DNA from: Reticulitermes lucifugus
Lineage: Eukaryota; Arthropoda; Insecta; Blattodea; Rhinotermitidae
Direction of reading: 5' to 3'
Length of the DNA: 43,326 bases
Assembly: GCA_026260175.1 (NCBI GenBank)
Contig: JAKCWW010001923.1
Location: forward strand, 15,986-59,311
Every line of letters begins with the position of its first letter. Positions within the stretch are counted from its first letter, which is position 1. Shown here piece after piece: positions 30,301 to 41,333 of the stretch. The notes under the pieces were generated by a model. That model was given only the letters and a program-made list of their open reading frames with translations, searched no databases and was not told the origin of the DNA. Made by a program: the position numbers and the translations under genes.

Positions 30301-33300
30301 AAACAAGAAAAAAATTACGCCGGAAATTTTCTACGAAATAGTTGCCGAAGGATTGCTCGCTAGTACTGGTACAGAAATTCAAGTACAAGGTCACCCTAGC
30401 AGTCCAGCTGGCAGACTGGTAGGGAGAGATCATTTTTTATACAGGATTCCTGCGACACATGCTAAGCTGGAGGGAAAATCTCAGCGTTCATGTCGCGTGT
30501 GTGCAGAGAGAAGCAAGCGCCAAACCGGGAAAACTGTGAAGAAATGCACAACAATGTACTGCCGAAAATGTGATGTAGGACTTTGTATAGGGCAGTGTTT
30601 TGAAGTGTATCATACCAAACTGAATACTGGGAGTAACAGTAACATTCATTTTCAGTGGTAGTGCCGCAAAAGCCTTACCTCTGTGCGATGTGGAAATTGT
30701 AGTGGCCTTCTAGTGACTATAAATTTCGTGATTCCGGCCCCAAAATTTCCACCTGTGATGTCGTACTCCAAATACATGTAAGTATTCCAATTTATGTGCA
30801 TGAGATACAGCAATTCTTCTGTGGTAGCGTGAAAAATTTTTGTATTATTGTGACAAAAAATGCAGTACTTTTAAATTTTTTTTCAATGCCCTTAAAATCG
30901 CCCTGCAGAGGAGATTTAAAAGTTTAAATGCTGGCCGGAGGGAAAGTGTTAATAGTCAGGATGATGATAAAGTTTTATTATTCTGAACAGTGTAAATTAA
31001 CACAGCTAAGATGCCAGAACCAGAAAAACTGCATCTGCTGCACTCATGTGAAATAAGACAATATCTGGCACGTGGTGTATCAGCAGTATCAGATTCCAGT
31101 AACTCAGGGGTGCACATATACCAGTCACCAGGTTTCCCAGGCAACTAAGTTTTATATGGTTGTGCCTAATATTTTCAGTATAATTATTTCAGTTTTTCCC
31201 TTACACAAAAATGTGTATCAGTCCACATACACCAAGCAGAAAGCACCAGATAATAGTGAGGTTCACAGGTCACTCCAGCATTGTGGGTCCTCAGTATGGA
31301 ACTTGCTTCATGACACCCCTCTAGCACCTACAATTTGGAGGTGACTCCTGGGTTTTCAGAAAATTTGTGGACCCCTGCAGTAACTTTTCTCAAATACATT
31401 ATATTGGATATTGGAAATTCCCAATCTGACGTGTTAAAAGACAAGTTTCTAACCTGTTCCACGCAGAAGCTTTTTCATCCAAAAATGCTGTTAATCTATA
31501 TCGGGACACCATTTCTTGTCGAGCAGCTGGAGATGTATCTACCAGTTAGAAAACAATAAATTAAATGAAGTGACATATTAAACATAAATTAAAAATCTGC
31601 CTTATGAAATAATGCATGCATTCAGATGTTCCTTTTATTTATTCTAAGGTACCATTTACCTGATAATGTGGTCCTGTATCGTGATTTTCCAAAAGACTCA
31701 TCTCCAAAAGAGCCATATGTCCTCCATGAAGGTGAAGTGCGTGGTTGTGTGGCGGATGAATTTGACAGCCATGAAGGACTTGCCTTGCTATTATCTTCAT
31801 AGTTTCCTACACCTCTGACTGTACCAAGATATGAACTGCTTACTGAGGAGTGTGTCCTCATTTCATCTTTCCCTTGCTCTCTTGAAGGTGTGTAATATGT
31901 AGCAGATTGAAACATACTGGATCTTCCTGCAGCCACATCACCACTATGTGAAGGATAAGTCTGTGACAGGCCTGTTCTCGATCTGACATTGTCTGATTGA
32001 CTTTCATGACTCCATTTTGTGTAACTACTGCCACCATCTGTTCTCACAGGCTGTGTTAACTGTTCTTCCATTTCATCAGCTTGTTGCGATGGTTCTTGCT
32101 GATCACCACGACCATGAGTGCCTTCCAAAATTTGAAAAAGTTTATGTTGGTACAGCTTCCTAGTGGATGCTGAAATTCAAATAATAATTTTAATACATTA
32201 TTTTTCTATAAGTTGGATGTCATGATTTCAGGCTACTGCCGCGATGTTGATGAGAGCTGCGTTCTTCTGGGATATTACGCGGCGTCGTGTGGTGTAAAAA
32301 ATTACCACACAACGCCGCGTAGTATCCCAGAAGAGCGCAGATCTCATCAATTTGGATGTCAGAACTCAACTTTACATAACACCAAACTCTCACTGAAATA
32401 TTGAAGATTGCCTGCAGTAAAGATAAATAAAGGGCAAAATGCAACAGACCCAGCCCCTGTTTTATGCCCCAGTTGCATTCCTGAAAAAGTTGGCATAAAT
32501 CAAAAATGATATTCCCATAATAAATAATGCAAAGAAACCAGCCAAAGGGTGTTAAACTGAAAATGAGAGTGCACAAATTAAGAAGTGGTGTAAATTGGCA
32601 AGGGGCGTTAAAGCAAACAGACGTAAAACACAAGAGTGTAAAACAAGGGTTGGGGATATACTAAACTCATGAGGCACAAGTTACATTAACACAGTGATTA
32701 GCATTCCATCTTCACTTTTACTTCACTTCTTAGTTTATTTAACAGTGTTGTCTCAACTGCATATTTCCTAGAGTACAAAAATGGCAGGACAGCTCTCAAT
32801 GATGAAACAGGAAGGATTTGGAAAGAAGACATACCTTGTATGGCCTTAAGAAAAAAACAAGAAAAACCTCATCCAGGATAATTGGTCATACTGAGTAAGA
32901 TAACTAAAACTGTAATGCTTGTGACACATCTGAGGGGCACTCAGTTGGAATCATGTCTGGTACACTGGCTATCCCGAGGTTCTTCATAGTTTTCCTCAAT
33001 CTCTCCAAGCAGATGTCAGGCCAGTACCACAAATTAGGTCATGACCATTTTCTTCTATATCCTTTACAATTTACTATCCACTGATCATCCTCCCATTGGT
33101 ACTATACAGTCAGTGAAAGTGGCAAACATGAACAATGGGGATGGGTAGAAAACCTCAAAACAGAATGCAAATGAAAGTAATGCCCTGAAAGGAATCATAA
33201 CCAAATATCACAGCAACAAGGAAATGTCAAATGGGGTAACAGTCAAACCGATCATGTTAGCACAGAAATTTGTGGTGGCTGTCTAAGTGTTCCTCTTAAG

Positions 33301-34527
33301 AGTTTGTTTTGTCTTGAGGTTTTATATCCATTCTCATTGTTTGATTACACATTATTGTCTGCACACTGAAACAGTGTCAGTCAATGTGCCACTTTGTGAG
33401 TAGGGGCTGGCATAAAAATTGCAGTGCAACTAACCATGGTTTTGAATTTACTTCGATATTACCAGCCTACAAAATAAATATGCCAACATTATTGAAGAGA
33501 AAAGAGTCACATTTTAATGAAAGCTGAATTTCAGCTTTAATATTGTACATTTTCCATGCAGTTGTCTTATACACACAAGTTTATTCCAAACTAATTGCAC
33601 AATTGGTTTTAATGCTCCTACATACTCATTTTTGTTACAATTTGAATAATACTGTATATTCATGGAATGACATTAACGTTTATAAATATTTTTACCATTT
33701 ATATTTCACAACCTATATAGTATGCTGTAAATGTCTTCAACATGTAGGAGAATGCAATTAGTTGGGAATAAACTTGTGTGAATTTCAGCTTGTACCCTTC
33801 TCAGTCTGTGGACCAGAGCCAATATGTGCTTTCACAGTGTACCAATGTCACATTCTACAAATACTGCAACTACAACTACCTACAATATCAGGTTATATTA
33901 TGAAATTCAGTCCTACATACAAAAAATACTGCACTGTAGTGATGCTACAGAAACCAGTCCCATTAGTTGTAAGAATAACAGTGCTTCAGGCTCCCTCCAT
34001 TTTGCTTACTGTTATACCCTCCCGCAGTCACCCTGACTTATGTCAGCCAGCCCAAAGTGCTTGGTAGTAGTGATGGTTATCACTTGATTATCACTAACAG
34101 GGATGCACAAATCCTGAACTCCAGGTCTCCATGGCAACTAAATTTTGTATGGTCGTGCCTAATATGGGTGGGTTCTTGGTATGGAACTCGCTTCATATCA
34201 CTTGTCTGACACCTAGAATTTTGAGGTGGCTCCTGGATTTTTTGGAAAATTTGTGCCCGCCTGCACTAACACAATCACGTTAACGAATTCGTAGTACCTA
34301 AGGATAGTTCCTCCTCTCACTACTAATCAGCAACATCTAAATGTGGAACATCCTCCAAAATCCTGCTTTTCTGTATTACTGACACAACACTATTAGCATA
34401 AACCTTTAAGCAAAATACAACATAAGTACTTACCAACAACAGGCCCTGCTGGAAATCCATGTTTTCTAAGTTCTTTGTACAACTCCGCATCGGTCAGATT
34501 TTCAACATATGCAAGTGTTCCAGACAT
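27303..34527 (-). CDS. LEM-domain inner nuclear membrane protein (emerin/bocksbeutel type), five coding exons
   Basis: LEM proteins bind the chromatin protein BAF and sit in the inner nuclear membrane, linking chromatin to the lamina (family knowledge). Coding exons, transcript order: 34527-34434, 32169-31660, 31538-31454, 28074-27966, 27392-27303. All introns are GT-AG, phases match, and the total is 888 nt (295 codons plus TAG). The LEM domain (residues about 6-45) runs LTDAELYKELRKHGFPAGPV across the first junction to STRKLYQHKLFQIL. Residues 46-200 are Ser/Gly/Gln/Tyr-rich and look disordered. Exon 3 adds MVSRYRLTAFLDEK. Residues 245-264 form one hydrophobic segment (AWLVAFTVLVVVAVALYYMV) after a basic stretch (RRNPERQRYK). 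A 29-residue acidic tail follows, presumably facing the lumen, longer than emerin's. An acceptor just 5' of ATG (TTTCAGT) suggests an upstream non-coding exon. Intron 3 holds a piggyBac. Confidence 0.93.
28406..30952 (+). mobile_element. piggyBac transposon, 2.5 kb, with TTAA ends
   Basis: The target duplication TTAA lies at both ends (28406-28409 and 30949-30952). Terminal inverted repeats are CACTTCCCCTCCG on the left (28410-28422) and CACTTTCCCTCCG reversed on the right (30948-30936), one mismatch in 13. The left subterminal region holds two copies of a GTACTAGTAC palindrome (28429-28438 and 28472-28481). A single transposase gene fills the interior. The element lies inside intron 3 of the LEM gene, antisense to it. 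Confidence 0.96.
28812..30661 (+). pseudogene. piggyBac transposase, two lesions
   Basis: Cut-and-paste transposase acting at TTAA sites. The first open part, 28812-29750 (312 codons from ATG), has a Ser/acidic N-terminus (SSSSEDEEEEE), the DDE-domain start and IDEAICPFRGC with the first catalytic Asp. An in-frame TAA at 29748-29750 interrupts it after KSGYV. The same frame continues to about 30020 and holds YMDRWLSSP (second Asp). A frameshift between about 30012 and 30028 moves the reading to another frame, which begins LAIKWKDTRDV, includes SVFDYNKYKTGGD (third Asp) and ends with a Cys-rich zinc-binding module, C-x2-C, C-x5-C-x2-C and C-x3-C, at 30661. Length and domain order are otherwise complete, so the element is young. 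A non-autonomous copy unless the stop and shift are assembly errors. Confidence 0.93.
31105..31377. mobile_element. Short hAT-type element, 8-bp target-site duplication
   Basis: Ends CAGGGGTGCACA and TGTGGACCCCTG (inverted) are flanked by identical 8-bp direct repeats CAGTAACT (31097-31104 and 31378-31385). The 273-bp body has no transposase. The piece at 34098-34263 is a shorter relative in the same orientation. Both lie in LEM gene introns. Confidence 0.8.
32221..32364. repeat. Imperfect palindrome of about 110 bp (fold-back element R)
   Basis: The core at about 32246-32350 is an inverted repeat with arms of about 47 bp: the left arm runs TTGATGAGAGCTGCG, then TTCTGGGATATTACGCGGCG, and the right arm mirrors it (CGCCGCGTAGTATCCCAGAA, then CGCAGATCTCATCAA), with a loop of about 10 bp. 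The left flank, TTTCAGGCTACTGCCGCGATG, is shared with copies at 37915 and, inverted, at 41401-41434. It sits about 50 bp upstream of LEM exon 2 in transcript terms, so it may fold next to a splice acceptor. Confidence 0.8.
32365..34090. other. LEM gene intron 1 body, nothing further assigned
   Basis: AT-rich intron sequence with several short open frames and no recognised domain. Confidence 0.4.
34098..34263. mobile_element. Short hAT-type element, relative of 31105-31377
   Basis: It begins CAGGGATGCACA and ends TTTGTGCCCGCCTG, with the shared internal phrases CATGGCAACTAA and GTGCCTAATAT, and TATGGAACT followed by GCTTCAT. CACTAACA occurs at the left (34092-34099, overlapping the first two bases) and right (34264-34271). 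It is about 100 bp shorter than its relative, missing part of the middle. Confidence 0.7.
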
Positions 34528-36611
34528 ACTGAAATTAAATGATGCTTAAATTACAGTATCTGGATACCTGTAACTCAAGAACTTCTAAGGTCAATTGAAA
34601 TGGAGCTACTAAAATCTGTGGAAGTTTTAACGTAACATGCATACATATCATACAACATTTACTTGCAATACAGTAAAAGGTAAGCCTAAAGTTGTCCCTG
34701 TGCTTATAGTTAAGCACAACACCATTAACACATATAGGGGGGGCATGGAGGTATAGTTTGATGCATCCTTACCTCAGCATGAAATGTAGGCAACTGGTCA
34801 GATTCATACCCTAGCCATTTTATCCTGGTTCACACTGAATCACTGTACTTAAATAGCAATGAGTTAATATGTGTCTAATACTTGTACTCATGCAACCAAA
34901 TTTTAGTGTTGCTGTCATTACTTAGATCTCGGTTTCAATTCTCATTTTTACTAACCACTGCAAGCATGGATAAATCCCCCCAGATCCATGCACTTAACAA
35001 CTAGCTAACTGGCCATGATGTTAACAATAGAAAATTCAAGTGGGGACTTTAACTTTCTTCCCTTTTAAACACTCACAGTCACGACCAGAAGCAGGTCTAA
35101 TGTGCAAATACTTATGTACAAAACATCACATTTATACATATTTGCAAACCCCTTGTCAAATGCCACTACAACACCAAATGCCAAAACAAAAATGAAAAAA
35201 AAAATAATAATTTGGGTTAAAAATAATGCCTTTATGGCAAACCAAATCTTATTAAAGTCTGTTATGTTAGAACAAAGTTAACAGCATTGTGGGAAACTTC
35301 TATTACAGTCATACCAATTTGAAGGATGGGGTCTGTTCCCTGTTTAACATGTACAATGTAAATGCTCCATTACTTTTCACTAATTTTCTTCATTAATAAC
35401 ATTCCCATCACAGTATTAGTCAACACTCCTCAAACAGAATGCAATAATGTGCACTGAACAGAATACAATAAAACATAATTTATTTCATTCTACTGCTCAC
35501 TCACTGGACTAAGCCAAGAATGCAGAACACGGCATGATACACATACAGGTTTTAAATACTAAGAAAAATGCAAAATAACATACCTATTTACAATGTTACA
35601 ATGTTTATATGAAATACAAGAAGAAAGCATGGTAAATAACAGCAAGAACCAATGTTTCACACAACCACTACACTTTTCTCTTGTATGTTTTAAGACAAGT
35701 TGGAATTCTGATTTTATGTGAACTCTTGTAGAGGGAAGGAGTGCAAAAACAGATAATCTTTAACAGCTGGCTTAAATACCATTATATCATAATTTAAATG
35801 TTAATAATTGGTGGAAGGCTGCTGAATAACTTGATTGCTGTATAATAAGCTCCTCTTTGATACTCAGTGAGGTTAGTGCTTGGCACAGGTAGGTGGCATC
35901 TATGCCTTGTGCATGTCCTCTAGATCTGAATTTGTTTGCAATTCTTCTATGTTGTCCACAACACATAACAATATCAAAGAGTACGAATTTACTGAAAACT
36001 TCCTGAATAATCCTCTACAAGAGATTTTCCTTCTACTGCTTTACATTATTCTGCTAATTTTCTTTTGGAGTCTGATAAATTTCTCCGCAAGAATATTCCA
36101 TACGACATGATGGAAGTTAATTTTACGTTTTCTCTTGGTATTCAACAGAACTGCATCGAATAATGATTTTTTTTTTATTTTGTACTGTGAATAAAATAGT
36201 CATGAATTTCACAGAATGCCAAAGAATATACCTGATTTTCCACACTTCACAATTACGCAGTGTCACTCAAAACGATGGTCAAAATTCGCAGCGAAGCGTG
36301 ATCATACATGAAACAAACTGGCAGTTGCTTCCTTAACAACCATAACACACTCGCCTTCCAAACACGACCTGTAAATCAAAATAGAACGCTTTCAAAGAAC
36401 CCACAGAACACGGATGAGGACGTGCATGAAAACATCCCATATACCATTAACCATGGATCACGCCATGTACCTACACGTTACACAACATAGATAGTTACAC
36501 ATCTTCCAGAGAACGAAGCGAGTGTAACATGCCAACTAAGGACCAGAGATAAATCGAACATCATAATTACTACGTCCTGTTATGATACTCGCGGCACATA
36601 TTCACCATAGG
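34528..36611. other. Upstream region of the LEM gene, no exon fixed
   Basis: It should contain an untranslated first exon and promoter of the LEM gene, because an acceptor sits directly before its ATG. I could not identify the donor. No coding sequence or element recognised. T-rich tract at about 36169-36178. Confidence 0.3.
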
Positions 36612-36625
36612 CACGGATCCGATGA

Positions 36626-36862
36626 CGGTGACGCGGTGGCTGAGGCACTGCGCTACGAGCGGGTTCGATTCCAAATGGGGTTGTTGGGATTTTGCATTAA
36701 CTTCATCCTTCCGACTCGGCTTCTAACAACAGTACCAAGGATGTCTCCTGGGCGTAAAGTCGGCCGTTGCGTGAGGCTGGCAGCCTGGCCACCCTCAAGT
36801 GGCGACTGTCTACAAATTATGGGAGCCCTAAGGGCCTGTCCAAAACTGTACATGAATAGCTT
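36626..36862 (+). mobile_element. tRNA-derived SINE with 14-bp target-site duplication
   Basis: The head reads like a tRNA: A-box region GCGGTGGCTGAGGCACTGCG and B-box GGGTTCGATTCC. A GC-rich body follows. Direct repeats flank it: CACGGATCCGATGA (36612-36625) and CACGGATCAGATGA (36863-36876), one mismatch. The overlapping open frame at 36582-37016 is not a gene. Confidence 0.85.
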
Positions 36863-36972
36863 CACGGATCAGATGAAGTCCAGAAACTTGGTACCGCATA
36901 ATTTCAATAACTGTTATTCACTTTTATATCTTTTGCCTTTCATTTTATTTTTGGTTACTAAAGTGAACCTGA

Positions 36973-37231
36973 GCCGATCCCAGTGGCTGTGTGGTCTAAG
37001 GCCGCTCGCTTACTAGGATCGTGGGTTCGAATCCCACCGGGGCATGGATGTCTGTCTCTGGTGAGTGTTGTGTGTTGTCAGGTAGAGGTCTCTGCGACGA
37101 GCTGGTCCCTCGTCCAGAGGAGTCCTACCGACTGTGGTGTGTCCGAAAATGTGTGACCATGAAACCCCGAAATGAGGAGGCCCAGGCCCATATAGGGCTG
37201 TAGAGCCATAATAATAATAATAATAATAATA
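36973..37231 (+). mobile_element. tRNA-derived SINE with (ATA)n tail and 13-bp target-site duplication
   Basis: The tRNA-like head has GTGGTCTAAGGCCGCTCG and a B-box arm with perfect pairing (GTGGGTTCGAATCCCAC). The body ends GCCCATATAGGGCTGTAG and then an ATA-repeat tail. Perfect direct repeats AAAGTGAACCTGA flank it (36960-36972 and 37232-37244). The tail matches the 42-bp insertion at 22141, so that is the same family. Perfect flanks imply recent insertion. Confidence 0.93.
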
Positions 37232-37377
37232 AAAGTGAACCTGAATAAATGTCAACATACATACGTATATACGTGTAGATACATTCCATTGATCCACCAC
37301 ACAGCCACAGCGGCATCTGGATATGAAACAAGTCATTTAGCATAAACGTGATTACATACAATCAATAGTCAATATAC

Positions 37378-37725
37378 CAGGGGTGACCAAACTGCGGCTC
37401 GCGAGCCACATGCGGCTCTTTGACATATAATGTGCGGCTCACGGAAATTTGTTGACTGAGCTCCTTTTTGCATTACAATTCATATAAAGGATGAATAAAA
37501 AAATTTCAAGCTTTATAATTATGTACAGGGTATAAACTGAGAGTCCACTGGATTAAAACGTAAGTTTAATGTTCATGGTGAGTAAATATATTTAAGAAAT
37601 TTTGTAACAAAATGTGCATGTAACAATAAAGACATGTGTGTACTCTTTGTTCATGTCTTGCGGCTCTCAAACATCTGTAGTTTATCGTGTGTGGCTCTTA
37701 TGTTAAGCAAGTTTGGCCACCCCCG
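37378..37725. mobile_element. Non-autonomous hAT element, perfect 8-bp target-site duplication
   Basis: Left end CAGGGGTGACCAAACT and right end AGTTTGGCCACCCCCG are inverted repeats. Identical 8-bp repeats CAATATAC flank them (37370-37377 and 37726-37733). The 348-bp body repeats GCGGCTC several times and has no transposase. Confidence 0.93.
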
Positions 37726-37914
37726 CAATATACAGTAAACCATAAAACATAATTATATACAATTAATAATCAATATTACAACAGATAAGTAAGAAACTAA
37801 AACTCATAATGCTAAATATTATTTCTATGGAATCATTTCAGTCTTCATTTTACTTGTACACCAGTAATTAACATATTCACTGATTAAGTAGGAGGATTTA
37901 ACAATTAAAAATTT

Positions 37915-38035
37915 TGATTTTAGGCCTCCGCTGCGATGTTGATGAGATTGCTCTCTTCTGGGATTTTACGCGGCGTCATGTGGTAATTGTTTACCGACGT
38001 TTCAGGACAACGTATCAGTCCCATCTTCAAGGGTC
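37915..38035. repeat. Element R arm with CTTGAAGATGG/GAAACG motif
   Basis: The left part (GCTGCGATGTTGATGAGA, then TCTTCTGGGATTTTACGCGG) matches the left arm of the palindrome at 32221-32364. It then continues with a motif readable on the minus strand: CTTGAAGATGGGAC, a short loop, GTCCTGAAACGTCGG (stem GGGAC with GTCCT). It directly adjoins the end of the LINE at 38035-40475. An inverted fragment of the same flank lies at 41401-41434. Confidence 0.65.
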
Positions 38036-40475
38036 AAGAGTCCGATAACTGATAAGAAATACTTCTTGTCTGTTACAAATTGTGCAAGAGATACTGGTAG
38101 TGAGTTAAAAATCTTTATATTTGCATAATAGACACCCCTCAGATATGATGCAAGATTTGCTATTGGTCTATGTAATTGCAATTTCTTCCTTGTATTGACA
38201 TTATGAATTGAAAAGTTAAAACTAAAATACTCCAAATTATGTATCAAAAAAGTCATCAAAGGTAGTATATATTGAGAAAATAAAGTCAATATTTCCAATG
38301 CTTGGAATAAAGTTTTACATGAATCTCTAGATTTAGACCCTGTCATAATTATAATTTTCTTTTGCAACTGACTCTTCAGCTATCCGATGAGTTACCCCAA
38401 AATATAATTCCATATTCCATTACTGAATGGAAATAAGCCAAGTAAATAACTTTCAGTGCAGTCATATTGCTAAATGGATACATAGATCTGATTCCATAAC
38501 AGGCACTGCTCATTTTGGTAATATTTGCTCAATATGAGTCTTCCATTCCATATGTTTATCAAGTCCCAGTCCAAGAAATTTTATATTTGGCACTTCTTTA
38601 ATTTCTTTGTCATCATAAAAATTTGAAAAGAATAATTTTGGAGATGATTTGATTTAAGTTGTATTACATTTGTCTTTTCTATATTCAGGGTTAATCCATT
38701 CACTGCAAACCATTTACTCATATAATTCAATATAGATATGGATTTTGTTTGCAAATAATTTAAGTTATTAGCAGTGATTAATACACTCATATCATCTGCA
38801 AACAACATAGGTTTAGAACAGGTGTTCATGCCAAGAGGAACATCACACATTAATATATATTATAAACAACAGTCATCCCAAGATTGATCCATGAGGAACA
38901 CCACATATAATTGTTCCCCAGTTAGATAAAAGTTTTTGCTGATGATCCTGAGATATTATGTCAACCTTTTGCTTGCTATTTGTAAAATATGACTCAAACC
39001 ACTGGGTATTAACTCCATGTATTCCATAATTAAACAATTTACCTAGAATAATTTTATGGTTAACACAATCAAACACTTTGGCTAAATCACAGAGGATACC
39101 TCCTACCTGCATTCTTTGATTTAATGCAGTACAAATAATATCAGTTACAGTAAAAATTGCTTTTTCAGTGGTAATACCTTTTCTGTATCCAAACTGCTCT
39201 GGTACTAATATATTATTTGCTTGTAACTGCTGATTTAATCTATTAAACATCACTGTTTCTAACATTTTTGAAAAAGTTATTAGTAACGATATTGGCCTGT
39301 AATGATTTATCACCGTTTTTTATATATAGGCCTCACTATCGAATACTTAAATCTTTCAAGGTCAATACCAGACTGTAATGAGAAATTGCATATATGGCTA
39401 AGTGGTTTACTTATTTCAAATGCACAGTACTTTACAATCCTATTAGAAATTTCATCATACCCTGATAAGTTTTTAAATTTTAAGGGATCTTATTAAGTTT
39501 ATTATTTGTTATACAATTATTTTCATTTCTAACAAGATTCCTTTAGTAGTTGTATAATAGCCAAATTTTGTTTGAGTGGTTGGTATTTAAATGGTCTGCT
39601 ACTGATAAAAAGTTATTAACAGCATCTTTAGTATTCACAGTTTCTGAGTTTAACTCAGAAATTCTGTCTGCTCTCTGAATTTTGCCAATATTATTTTTGA
39701 TGATATTCCATGTTGTTTTCATCTGATTTATAGATTTTTTAATCTGATTATTGTAACATAATTTCTTTGCTTCTGTTATTACCTTCTTCAATATTGCACA
39801 ATATCTGTTATAATAACCTTTTACTTGGAGATCATCAGTATTCCTGTATATGACATAAAGATTTATTTTATGTTTACATGATATTCTGATTCCATTTGTT
39901 ATCCAAGCATTATTATTTCCTTTACAATTTTTATACATAATTGGAAAACTATTCTCAAAGTTTTTCAAGAAGATAAAATGGAAATTGTTGAACATACTAT
40001 TGACATTATCAGCATTATACACAGACTTCCATGACTCCTCCCACAAGAGAAACTGAAACTTTGCAATCGTTTGATAATTTATTAGACTAGTTTTTTTTTT
40101 TTTGAGTAATTTTTTGGGCTGGAATTTGCATCTCCTTCAAAATGAGAATTTGAGCATCGTGATTTGATAATCCATTTTCCATAGGATAAACTGAGAAGCT
40201 ATTATGTTTTGTATTATCCAGGAATGTGTTATCAATTAATGTACCTTTATTATTAGATACTCTCATAGGAAAATTTACCACTTGTGTTAAATTATATGTA
40301 TTCGTTATAATGTTAAGTTTTTGCTTATTTTTGTTCTCTATGAAAGTTTACATTTATATCACCATAAAGTAAAAACTCAACAGCTGAATGATATAAACAT
40401 TCCTAAGTATCCTCCAGGAGTTCTAAGAACTGATTTATATTACCAGATGGGGCTCTATAAATGCAACAAACAGAA
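38035..40475 (-). pseudogene. Non-LTR retrotransposon (LINE type C), 5'-truncated, endonuclease and reverse transcriptase
   Basis: Right to left: the end of an AP-type endonuclease (CCIYRAPSGN, YGDINVN, then NGLSNHDAQ, the SDH-type catalytic block with Asp changed to Asn), a linker (NNAWITNGIRIS, YNRYCAILKKVITEAKKL), then the RT: NHYRPISLL, EQFGYRKG, LCDLAKVFDCVNH (the first catalytic Asp block), GVPHGSILG and LFADDMSVLI (catalytic Asp pair). It ends with a C-terminal tail (HNVNTRKK, LRGVYYANIKIFNSLP). Frameshifts, one in the stretch after SILG (about 38860-38880), break it into at least five frames. Domain order is complete apart from the missing 5' part. It is dead. Confidence 0.9.
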
Positions 40476-40489
40476 CATGTTCACAAAAT

Positions 40490-41067
40490 AGGTGAAAAGA
40501 ATTGTGCTAGATGTACGGATAACGACCATCAATGTAGGGCATTATTTAAAAGAATGAAAATTCTTCCACTATATTCACAATACATATATATATTCGCTAT
40601 TGTTATATATGATGAACAATAAGCATCTATTCATGGATAACTCAAAAGTGCACAACTATAATACTAGAATTAGCAATTACCTTCACTTACCTGCTGCTAG
40701 TTTAACAAGGTATCAAAGAGGAGCTTATTACTCAGGTGTAAAAATTTATAATCAACTTCCTGCTTATATAAAAACTGTTCATCATGACACCAGGGTTTTT
40801 AAAAATACCTTAAAAAGGTTCCTTCTTTTTAATTCATTTTATTCAATTGATGAATATGTTGAGTACAATAAGCAACATAATCCGTTTACTCCAGATATTT
40901 GATGTGATATTGTATTATGTAAATATTATGACAATAATTTTAGTACGGACTGCTGTAATTTACAGGTACAATGCTAATGTGTTTGTATGGGACCATTTCT
41001 ATATCCATAAGTTTTAACTTGTACATGGATAAATGGAAAATAAATAAATGAAATGAAAAAAAAAAAT
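40490..41067 (+). pseudogene. Non-LTR retrotransposon (LINE type D), 3' end with poly(A)-like tail
   Basis: A plus-strand tail: CRALFKRMKILPLYSQYI, then HNYNTRISNYLHLPAASLTR, YYSGVKIYNQLPAYIK and a stop at 40902. About 150 nt of untranslated sequence follow, ending in AAATAAATAAATGAAATG and an A-run (to about 41067). The C-terminal tail is only about half identical to that of the LINE at 38035-40475, so they are different families of one clade. Only the last fifth of an element remains. Confidence 0.85.
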
Positions 41068-41079
41068 CACAACTATGTT

Positions 41080-41150
41080 TTAAGGAAGAATGTCGTATAG
41101 CTTCACTGCGACATATTTCGGTTTACATTAAAAATCCATCATCAGGCCAA
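41080..41150 (-). repeat. CTGATGATGG-stem-CCGAAAT motif, copy F
   Basis: On the minus strand CTGATGATGG (from 41145), a short stem (GG, TTT with AAA, CC) and GAAAT (41119-41115), then ATGTCGCAG. It follows the LINE type D tail. No matching inverted arm found. Confidence 0.45.
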
Positions 41151-41333
41151 TTAAAAACACCAAAAGAATTATCATGTACACCACATTAAAGTATTTTTAT
41201 CGTATATAGTTGCGATCTAGACCTTACAGTTTTGTAAATGTTAAATAGCCGAAATCATTGAATTTTAGATCTCATAAATAATTCTACCTTTATTAAGCAC
41301 AAGCATACACTGTGTATGTACTAACATACTTCG

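Noticed and set aside
36626..36700. Second functional tRNA gene
   Set aside because: Same reason: a tRNA-derived SINE head with target-site duplications.
36973..37060. Functional tRNA gene
   Set aside because: A and B boxes and the T arm are good, but the acceptor stem does not close and a SINE body, tail and target-site duplication follow.
38035..41067. Twin-priming inversion of a single LINE
   Set aside because: The layout fits (inverted 5' part before a plus-strand 3' part), but both halves contain the same C-terminal region and these differ too much to come from one element.
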